DNA of 64,000 nucleotides, from positions 1 to 64,000 of IMG/VR virus record IMGVR_UViG_3300023174_006147; one strand, 5' to 3'. The notes beneath the pieces were generated by a model. The model saw nothing but the letters and a program-made list of their open reading frames with translations. It ran no database searches and was not told the origin of the DNA. A program made the translations under genes and the position numbers. Origin of the DNA: a virus. Positions 59,360 to 64,000 of this stretch are shown in pieces. Numbering within the stretch: the stretch's first letter is position 1; each line of letters starts with the position of its first letter.

Positions 59360-59959
59360 ATGAAAATTCACGAATTATTTACTGAGTCCGATTTACAAGA
59401 AGTTACTCGGCCATCACTAACACAAGCACATCGAAGGCTTCATCAAGCTGGATATTTCAAACTTGGCGAAGGATATTTTGCATCAGTCTTTTATCGTGAA
59501 GGCGAATCATCCGTTCTAAAACTATTCAGCAACAGGGATCTAGGATATATAGATTTTATTCGTTTAGTGGGTGAGAATCCCAATGTGCATTTTCCAAAAT
59601 TCTCAAGACGTGCAAAAGCTATTAAAATCACAGATGGATATTCTGCAATTCGCATGGAATTTTTAAAACCTCTTCCAGAATCAACTATATATGGCTCAAG
59701 TAGACAACTTGGTGATATTGTTTATCAATATATCTTGAAACTTAAACATGGAAAGATAGGTCCAGGTGATGAGGTGGAAATTGATCCTAAAATCGACATT
59801 GAACAATTCATGTTGAAGCTTGAACGAAAGCAACCTGGATTTATTCAGGCTTGTAAACTTATTGCAAACTCCACCCGCAGTGATAGTAACATTGACATTA
59901 GTGAAGAAAATATCATGCTTCGTGGTGGCACTCTTGTTATCACAGATCCACTTTCTTGA
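59360..59959 (+). CDS. protein-kinase-like packaged protein with leader
   Basis: 199 residues. Leader MKIHELFTE, then a compact kinase-like fold: GEGYFASVFYR (P loop), SSVLKLF (Lys), AIRMEFLKPL (hinge), NIDISEENIMLRG (catalytic loop, D in place of the HxD) and LVITDPLS (metal Asp). Smaller than usual kinases; activity is plausible but the catalytic loop is unusual. Plus strand, late promoter adjacent. Confidence 0.72.
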   Translation: MKIHELFTESDLQEVTRPSLTQAHRRLHQAGYFKLGEGYFASVFYREGESSVLKLFSNRDLGYIDFIRLVGENPNVHFPKFSRRAKAIKITDGYSAIRMEFLKPLPESTIYGSSRQLGDIVYQYILKLKHGKIGPGDEVEIDPKIDIEQFMLKLERKQPGFIQACKLIANSTRSDSNIDISEENIMLRGGTLVITDPLS

Positions 59960-59970
59960 TAATTTAAAAC

Positions 59971-60091
59971 AGGATATACATTTTTTCGTTGCTCTACCAG
60001 ACTGAGCTACTTCCCCATAGGTGGCGGGGAAGGCAGGATTTGAACCTACGACCAACGGCTTGACATGCTAAAATAATGCTGTAGATATCCT
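59971..60091 (-). tRNA. circularly permuted tRNA-Asp(GTC)
   Basis: Minus-strand order: stem AGGATAT, CTACAGCA, then the 3' half (60022-60068: GC-ATGTCAA-GC, T arm GTAGG-TTCAAAT-CCTGC, CTTCCCC-G-CCA), linker CCTAT (60017-60021), 5' half (59987-60016: GGGGAAG, D arm GCTC/GAGC, AACG), then A-rich sequence and ATATCCT. Joining at 29/30 gives ACGGC/GCCGT with loop ATGTCAA. All stems then pair perfectly. Confidence 0.87.
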
Positions 60092-60096
60092 AAATC

Positions 60097-60195
60097 TGGA
60101 GCCGAGACACGGAATCGAACCGTATGTGGATTATACCTGGACTCCAAGTATAATTCCTATTGATTCGTACCAGCAACCTACTGGACTTACTCGGC
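60097..60195 (-). ncRNA. expanded tRNA-like RNA
   Basis: Acceptor GCCGAG/CTCGGC, D stem CCAG/CTGG, T arm TACGG-TTCGATT-CCGTG, T-CCA. Middle: seven-bp stem ATTATAC/GTATAAT with loop TTGGAGTCCAG. Anticodon unclear. Confidence 0.5.
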
Positions 60196-60202
60196 ATTAA
60201 TA

Positions 60203-60297
60203 ATTCATTTGTTAGCTTTGCACTAACTCGGTGGTCCTTGCATTCCGTTTCTTCTAACCAGTTGCCCGGCTATTTGAAGAAATACCACTAAACGAAT
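60203..60297 (-). ncRNA. structured RNA candidate
   Basis: Ends ATTCGTTTAG and CTAACAAATGAAT pair, with inner TTTCTTC/GAAGAAA and TGGT/ACCA. No gene or tRNA in it. Confidence 0.45.
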
Positions 60298-60298
60298 C

Positions 60299-60375
60299 TG
60301 GCGACCTCGAACGGACTCGAACCGTCAACATCCTCCTGGACAGGGAGGCGCTCTAACCAATTGAACTACGAGGCC
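60299..60375 (-). tRNA. tRNA-Asp(GTC), conventional
   Basis: Arm CCTCC-CTGTCCA-GGAGG, acceptor GGCCTCG/CGAGGTC, CCA encoded. A second Asp tRNA beside the permuted one. Confidence 0.94.
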
Positions 60376-60380
60376 ATTAA

Positions 60381-60480
60381 ACTACTTGAAAGAACACACT
60401 CTCTTTAACATGAGTCCTACGAGTGCAAAAATTGAGTTAACAAACTCACTCCCCAATCTTTCATGTGTTCATCAAAATAG
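60381..60480 (-). ncRNA. hairpin element B4
   Basis: Ends CTATTTTGATGAACAC and GTGTTCTTTCAAGTAG; inner hairpins GAGTTTGTTAACTC and GAGTCC-type. Confidence 0.5.
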
Positions 60481-60596
60481 TCTAATATAATGTTGTTAAT
60501 AATTAATTTGATAATATTTTAAATTAATAAATAAGAGTGTCCATCGCGATACTGGTAATATCCATGGACTCTAATGCGATAGAGGAGCATCAGTGC

Positions 60597-61451
60597 ATGA
60601 ATATTTATATCTGTAAGGTTTGTGGAAAACAATTTCAATCCGTTTATGCAGAGGTTGGTCACCGTCATACTCATTCTCAAAAATGGATTGAAAAACGAAA
60701 AACAAAAGATATTTTGCAAACTAAACCAAAAAAATTACCTATAACTACATTTTTGGATAACAAGTACACTAAGTGGTACTTAAATATTATTCAAAATGCA
60801 ACAATCAATCAAAGAAATAAACCATATGAAACTCATCATATTTTGCCCCGTTGTATGGGAGGAAATAATGATTTAAGTAATCTCATTAGGCTTACTCCCA
60901 GAGAACATCTAATTTGTCATATTCTTTTAACAAAAATGGTTCCAACAGGAACAACCGAGTCATATAAGCTTCATAAAGCCATAATGAGTATGAATAGACA
61001 ATCCGAAAGTCAAAGCAGAATACTCAATACAAAACTGATTGCAAACGCAAAAATAAGATATTTACAACAACATTCAAAAAACATGTCAGGTAAAGGTAAT
61101 CCTATGTTTGGAATGATATGGATCAGCAATCCAGAGAAGCAAGTGTGCCTTCGTATTCAAAAATCCGAACTATCTAAATTTTTAGATGATGGATATATTC
61201 AGAAAAGAATATTAAACTTTGATCTTTATAAAAAGAAAAAGAAGTTATCTCATAAAAATCTAAAGAAAAATACTATCAAGAAAAATATATCTTTTACAGA
61301 AACTAAAGATTTTTATGAAATTCTACATTTAAAATATATTGAATCGGATTTATCTTTACGAGATTTTGCAAAAATACATTATTCAAAATCTCATGTTAGT
61401 TTATATAAATGGTTTGTTAAATTAGGTTTAGAAATTAAAAATAAGAAATAA
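60597..61451 (+). CDS. HNH homing endonuclease
   Basis: 284 residues from ATG 60597 with GGAG upstream: N-terminal zinc finger CKVCGKQF...HTH, HNH motif ETHHILPRCMGGNNDLSNL with LTPREHLICH, and a C-terminal helical DNA-binding half. Plus strand among minus-strand tRNAs, as expected for a mobile gene. Confidence 0.88.
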   Translation: MNIYICKVCGKQFQSVYAEVGHRHTHSQKWIEKRKTKDILQTKPKKLPITTFLDNKYTKWYLNIIQNATINQRNKPYETHHILPRCMGGNNDLSNLIRLTPREHLICHILLTKMVPTGTTESYKLHKAIMSMNRQSESQSRILNTKLIANAKIRYLQQHSKNMSGKGNPMFGMIWISNPEKQVCLRIQKSELSKFLDDGYIQKRILNFDLYKKKKKLSHKNLKKNTIKKNISFTETKDFYEILHLKYIESDLSLRDFAKIHYSKSHVSLYKWFVKLGLEIKNKK

Positions 61452-61455
61452 AAAC

Positions 61456-61544
61456 TGGCTCCTAGGGTGGGGCACGATCCCACAAACCCGACCAAGGGTG
61501 CTCGATTAACAGTCGAGTGCGTCTACCAGTTCCGCCACCTAGGA
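61456..61544 (-). tRNA. class II, Leu-type tRNA with GTT anticodon
   Basis: Acceptor TCCTAGG/CCTAGGA, Leu-type D arm, arm CTCGA-CTGTTAA-TCGAG (GTT would be Asn), long variable arm, T arm GTGGG-ATCGTGC-CCCAC lacking T-Psi-C, G-CCA encoded. Confidence 0.75.
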
Positions 61545-61612
61545 ACACAAACAAACAGCTATTCATTTTAGCAATTGTAATCCTGCGATTGTTGTTTGTT
61601 TTTAAAATATTC

Positions 61613-61697
61613 TGGTGCGGATGAAGGGACTCGAACCCCCACATCTTGCGATACTGGTACCTAAAACCAGGGCGTCTACCAATTCCGCCACATCCGC
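61613..61697 (-). tRNA. tRNA-Leu(TAG)
   Basis: Class II; arm CTGGT-TTTAGGT-ACCAG, acceptor GCGGATG/CATCCGC, CCA encoded. Confidence 0.94.
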
Positions 61698-61704
61698 ATT
61701 AAAT

Positions 61705-61759
61705 TTATTATAAGAACACACTAGCTGACTCGTTGCAGAACAATGTGTTCATATAATAA
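61705..61759 (-). ncRNA. hairpin element B5
   Basis: Stem TTATATGAACACAT/GTGTGTTCTTATAA; near copy of B2 including the following CTACAATTTCAAAGAACTAA. Confidence 0.55.
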
Positions 61760-61800
61760 ATCTACAATTTCAAAGAACTAACTTACTTTGTTATGAACTC

Positions 61801-61829
61801 ATTATAAGACAAGCAGAAGACACTGTCAA
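61801..61829 (-). promoter_or_regulatory. sigma70-type promoter for tRNA-Leu(TAG)
   Basis: TTGACA, 17 bases, TATAAT. Confidence 0.85.
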
Positions 61830-61842
61830 CCGCTAATAACGA

Positions 61843-61918
61843 CTTATTTGAAAAACACACTGACTGGAGACTATGTCTAGGGTCCAGTACGGCATTGCAA
61901 TGTGCTTATCGAATAAGT
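61843..61918 (-). ncRNA. hairpin element B6
   Basis: Ends CTTATTCGATAAGCACA and TGTGTTTTTCAAATAAG on the minus strand; interior with GGACC/AGTCC-type pairs. Confidence 0.45.
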
Positions 61919-61921
61919 CTA

Positions 61922-62290
61922 TCATAGTGATAAACTCTTTAGAAATTCGTATACTTCATCTTCCGAATCGTATATTCTGTGACAGGATACAGGATGAGTT
62001 AACGCCACTTGTATTTTATCACCAAACTTCCTAATTATTCCAAATCCTGGAAATCTACCGTGACCTGCGGAACGATTGTTCCACCGAGTGCGATAGGCAT
62101 AAGGAAATGAAACGCAGTTATATTCGGTGCCTAGCAATTCAGCACACCTTTCATAGAACATCGATTTCCCTTTATTTAACGGAGGGTTACTCCAACAACT
62201 ATCAAATATAGTTGTCGCCCACCCACAATGCATTTTGGAATTTAAAACTATCGACCTGTTTCGAGAATCATCGTAGGTCCAATACTCCAC
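61922..62290 (-). CDS. hypothetical protein, GTG start
   Basis: 122 residues, rich in Trp, Tyr, Cys and Arg (GWATTIFDSCWSNPP). No ATG fits; the GTG at 62290 is the best start and a promoter lies at 62345-62372. Composition looks coding, but no homologue is recognised. Confidence 0.5.
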   Translation of the reverse strand: MEYWTYDDSRNRSIVLNSKMHCGWATTIFDSCWSNPPLNKGKSMFYERCAELLGTEYNCVSFPYAYRTRWNNRSAGHGRFPGFGIIRKFGDKIQVALTHPVSCHRIYDSEDEVYEFLKSLSL

Positions 62291-62344
62291 GTATCCGCCA
62301 CACAGGCTCGTCCACGATTCGCCGCCTGTAGCTAAGATAGTTTA

Positions 62345-62372
62345 AGGATAAAGCCACTTTCGACTGTGTCAA
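62345..62372 (-). promoter_or_regulatory. sigma70-like promoter
   Basis: TTGACA, 16 bases, TATCCT upstream of the 61922-62290 gene. Confidence 0.5.
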
Positions 62373-62424
62373 TACCCTGGGTCGCTGTCTTTGTTCTAGA
62401 ATTTATTACACAGTGACCGTAACT

Positions 62425-62501
62425 TGGTGACCCCAACGGGATTCGAACCCGTGTCGTCGCCGTGAAAGGGCGGTGTCCTGGGCCAACTAGACGATGGGGC
62501 C
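62425..62501 (-). tRNA. tRNA-Glu(TTC), copy 1
   Basis: Arm CCGCC-CTTTCAC-GGCGA, acceptor GGCCCCA/TGGGGTC, CCA encoded. Confidence 0.94.
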
Positions 62502-62658
62502 GTTTAATAATATATCAGATGTCCCTTTGGGCAAAAGTCCATAGCCTCCATCCATTCTTTTCGCCTCTTTTTCAAGGCACTGGCTATTTTACGGACTACT
62601 CCTTAGATGATGCACTTTACTCTGGATGCGAGTTGTAGCAACATTTCCGATATTATAT
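62502..62658. other. gene-free spacer with a hairpin
   Basis: About 155 bases. GTCC...GGAC and AGCC...GGCT pairs (62535-62610) suggest one structured element; a 32-codon frame without a good start overlaps it. No tRNA seen. Confidence 0.4.
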
Positions 62659-62738
62659 TGGTGCCTCCGGACAGGTTCGAACTGCCGACACCTGTGGCTT
62701 CAACACAGTGCTCTACCTAAATACTGAGCTACGGAGGC
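62659..62738 (-). tRNA. tRNA-Phe(GAA), conventional
   Basis: Arm CTGTG-TTGAAGC-CACAG, acceptor GCCTCCG/CGGAGGC, enlarged D loop, CCA encoded. Second Phe tRNA beside the permuted one. Confidence 0.94.
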
Positions 62739-62745
62739 ATTAAAA

Positions 62746-62820
62746 TGGGGTGATCGACGGGTATCGAGCCCGCAACTCCGGATTCACAATCCAGCATGTA
62801 TCCATTAACACCTCGACCAC
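62746..62820 (-). tRNA. tRNA-His(GTG)
   Basis: Arm CTGGA-TTGTGAA-TCCGG, acceptor GTGGTCG/CGATCAC, discriminator C73 and a G at -1, both His identity marks; CCA encoded. Confidence 0.95.
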
Positions 62821-62824
62821 CATA

Positions 62825-62920
62825 ATCTGTCAGGAGACTTCGGATTTGTACCGCACCGTTTGAGAGTGGCCCCTGCGCACTCAAGGTATTTTCTCTAGGC
62901 TTATATGTGCAGCCTAGTTT
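62825..62920 (-). ncRNA. structured RNA candidate
   Basis: Hairpins CTAGGC/GCCTAG and TTGAGTG/CACTCTCAA with a T-arm-like CGG-TACAAAT-CCG; no gene. Confidence 0.4.
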
Positions 62921-62924
62921 AAAA

Positions 62925-63002
62925 TGGTGAAGCATGAGGGACTCGAACCCTCTTTATTCTGGACTGAAAACCCAGTGACCCAACCCGTTAGCCGTATGCT
63001 CC
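62925..63002 (-). tRNA. tRNA-Glu(TTC), copy 2
   Basis: Arm CTGGG-TTTTCAG-TCCAG (G31-U39), acceptor GGAGCAT/ATGCTTC, CCA encoded; D arm unlike copy 1. Confidence 0.82.
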
Positions 63003-63009
63003 ATTTAAA

Positions 63010-63130
63010 CTACTTAGAAGAACGCTGTGATCCCAAACCTCAACGCAGGATTCGAACCTGACCGCGGGCCGTTAATTCCCTATTGATTACGAGCCTTTGG
63101 GTGGCTCAACACAGCATTCATCAAAATAGT
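63010..63130 (-). ncRNA. hairpin element B7 with tRNA-like interior
   Basis: Ends CTATTTTGATGAATGCTGTG and CACAGCGTTCTTCTAAGTAG. Inside: a D-like GAGC/GCTC arm and a T arm CAGG-TTCGAAT-CCTG, with 14 extra bases before the closing stem. Confidence 0.5.
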
Positions 63131-63132
63131 CT

Positions 63133-63202
63133 ACCCTCGTACAGGATTCGAACCCGCGTTACTCCAATCTTAGGAGCGTCCTGCCGCTAGACGAACGAAG
63201 CA
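63133..63202 (-). tRNA. degenerate tRNA-like gene
   Basis: D arm GTCT/GGAC, arm CTCC-TAAGATT-GGAG (A at position 33), T arm GCGGG-TTCGAAT-CCTGT, acceptor 6/7 pairs, no CCA. Probably decaying or atypical. Confidence 0.45.
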
Positions 63203-63252
63203 AGGCGTAAAATAAGTATACCGTGATCAAATCGGTCTACTTGCGCCTTGGA
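63203..63252 (-). ncRNA. long hairpin
   Basis: AAGGCG...CGCCTT closes a stem with further pairs (CAAGTAGACCG against CGGTATACTTA). No gene. Confidence 0.45.
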
Positions 63253-63296
63253 CTACTCTGCCAGTGTGATCAGCACCAGCAAAAACTATATAAAAT

Positions 63297-63372
63297 TGGC
63301 ACAGGTACTAGGACTCGAACCCAGACGAACGGTTTTGGAGACCGTCATGCTAGCCATTAACATCATACCTGC
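63297..63372 (-). tRNA. tRNA-Trp(CCA)
   Basis: Arm ACGGT-CTCCAAA-ACCGT, acceptor GCAGGTA/TACCTGT, G73, CCA encoded. Confidence 0.95.
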
Positions 63373-63380
63373 ATTTAAAT

Positions 63381-63456
63381 TGGTGCTCTTACCCCGACTT
63401 GAACAGGGAACTCAAGTTTCGTAGACTTGTATGATATCCAGTTCCACCATAAGAGC
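63381..63456 (-). tRNA. tRNA-Arg(ACG)
   Basis: Arm CAAGT-CTACGAA-ACTTG, acceptor GCTCTTA/TAAGAGC, CCA encoded. Confidence 0.95.
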
Positions 63457-63468
63457 ATTAAAATTGTA

Positions 63469-63597
63469 TTGCACCCTGATCACTTTAGCTGCACAGCCTG
63501 AGAAGGCATTTATCGGTTTTACCAGCAGCGTTCGGTACTCTATGAATACTTCGGATTCATTAACGGGAGGTCTCGGTTACAGTCCCGAAAGGTGCAA
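63469..63597 (-). ncRNA. structured RNA, about 129 bases
   Basis: Closed by TTGCACC/GGTGCAA, with internal hairpins CGGGA/TCCCG, TGAAT/ATTCA and GCCT-TCTC-AGGC. It directly follows the lipoprotein gene on the minus strand. Confidence 0.6.
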
Positions 63598-63607
63598 AAT
63601 CAGTTAC

Positions 63608-63790
63608 TTACTGGTGGTTTTCTACATGTTCCTGGCACTTTGGACCACAATCCACAGTGGCATCAGCCTTAACGCTGCCATCTGCATTCAATTCAGGAGC
63701 AGCAGTTGCATTGTCAACAGGAGCAGACTCCGAGCAAGCAGCAAGAGTAGCAAGTGCTGCAATAGCAGCAATAGTAAAGAGATTCTTCAT
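63608..63790 (-). CDS. small lipoprotein
   Basis: 60 residues with a signal peptide and lipobox LAAC (MKNLFTIAAIAALATLAAC), then an acidic tail containing CGPKCQEHVENH. Likely an envelope lipoprotein, perhaps for superinfection control. Its promoter is at 63833-63861. Confidence 0.75.
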   Translation of the reverse strand: MKNLFTIAAIAALATLAACSESAPVDNATAAPELNADGSVKADATVDCGPKCQEHVENHQ

Positions 63791-63832
63791 TTAAAATATC
63801 CTTTGTTTGAGTTGAAATAATTCAACTTTTTA

Positions 63833-63861
63833 ATAATAAAGCATTTCATGCCCAATGTCAA
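63833..63861 (-). promoter_or_regulatory. sigma70-type promoter
   Basis: TTGACA, 17 bases, TATTAT. Confidence 0.8.
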
Positions 63862-63869
63862 TCGAAATA

Positions 63870-63955
63870 TTGGAGGACCTGGTCGGGGTCGAACCGACAT
63901 TGCACTAAGCGGCGGAGTAAGAATCCGCTGGGTTTACCTATTCTCCTACAGGTCC
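63870..63955 (-). tRNA. class II tRNA with CTT anticodon
   Basis: Acceptor GGACCTG/CAGGTCC, arm GCGGA-TTCTTAC-TCCGC (CTT would be Lys), about 11-base variable arm and Leu-like D arm, CCA encoded. Confidence 0.75.
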
Positions 63956-63965
63956 ATGTATATAT

Positions 63966-64000
63966 TGGTGGGTGTGGATGGATTCGAACCAACTCACCCG
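63966..64000 (-). tRNA. tRNA, 3' part only (cut by window end)
   Basis: T arm GTTGG-TTCGAAT-CCATC, acceptor strand CACACCC, A-CCA. Identity not visible. Confidence 0.8.

Noticed and set aside
54629-60091. Permuted group I or group II introns as the cause of the split tRNAs
   Set aside because: The sequences outside the exons are only about 15-35 bases on each side; no P3-P7 core or domain V is present.
54629-60091. Permuted tmRNA (ssrA)
   Set aside because: The halves rebuild complete tRNAs with D arm and anticodon; no tag-coding or pseudoknot region is present.
61922-62290. tRNA or hairpin content only, no gene
   Set aside because: The frame has protein-like composition and a promoter, so I kept it as a low-confidence gene.
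57195-63130. CRISPR array from repeated GAACACA motifs
   Set aside because: The motifs occur as inverted pairs around variable spacings, not as evenly spaced direct repeats, and no cas gene is present.
1-64000. Reassigned genetic code (TGA as Trp) suggested by TCA-anticodon tRNA-like bodies
   Set aside because: Many genes end in TGA within ATGA overlaps (8401, 22199, 33295), and conserved Trp positions use TGG.

Overview
The window looks like part of a large T4-like (contractile-tail) phage genome, AT-rich and about 95% coding or RNA-coding, with almost everything on the minus strand. Evidence: a T4-type clamp-loader ATPase, a GroES-like gp31 co-chaperonin, PhoH, MazG, T4-Rnl1-like RNA ligase, GIY-YIG and HNH homing endonucleases, tail-fibre modules, and late promoters of the T4 form NATAAATA. 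Host-type promoters (TTGACA-N17-TATAAT) precede many other transcription units, which suggests a Gram-negative host; no host gene is present to name it. TGA, TAG and TAA are all used as stops (ATGA overlaps at 8401, 22199 and 33295).

Layout. 0-10 kb: virion proteins, ClpA-type unfoldase, DnaJ, SpeD, PhoH (plus strand), clamp loader, small zinc proteins, MazG, GroES-like. 10-18 kb: polymerase-III-like fragment and a late block of fibre/adhesin proteins with a subtilisin-like protease. 16.7-24 kb: SufD-like/SufC, superoxide dismutase, UV endonuclease, ClpP and conserved unknowns. 24-33 kb: small unknowns, exonuclease, glycosyltransferase, dCMP deaminase, a split HldE pathway with a cupin, and a split kinase/phosphatase pair resembling T4 Pnkp. 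33-43 kb: endonucleases, RNA ligase, nuclease/phosphatase-like enzymes, a Ro60/TROVE-like vWA protein, Pth2-like peptidyl-tRNA hydrolase. 43-64 kb: a very large tRNA array (about 40 recognisable tRNAs, nearly all with encoded CCA) interleaved with genes for proteins that share a short N-terminal leader (M-R/K-I-x-E-L-x-x-E) resembling the T4 capsid-targeting sequence: GH19 lysozyme, HEVVH metallopeptidase, an ADP-ribosyltransferase-like protein with KOW repeats, a zeta-type kinase and a protein-kinase-like protein.

The most unusual content is in the RNA genes. Two tRNA genes, Phe(GAA) and Asp(GTC), are circularly permuted: the 3' half precedes the 5' half, joined by a 5-base linker after CCA, and the outer ends form a stem. 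Rejoining the halves between positions 29 and 30 of the anticodon stem gives perfect tRNAs. The flanking sequences belong to a repeated hairpin element (eight copies, minus-strand form AGGATnn...CAGCA...ATCCT followed by GTTT), some holding other tRNA-like bodies and two immediately upstream of the Ro60-like gene. A second family of hairpin elements and several expanded or reduced tRNA-like RNAs fill the rest of the array. The phage also encodes RNA ligase, 5'-kinase, HAD phosphatases, TilS and Pth2, so a dedicated RNA processing and repair system for these RNAs is a reasonable, untested hypothesis.
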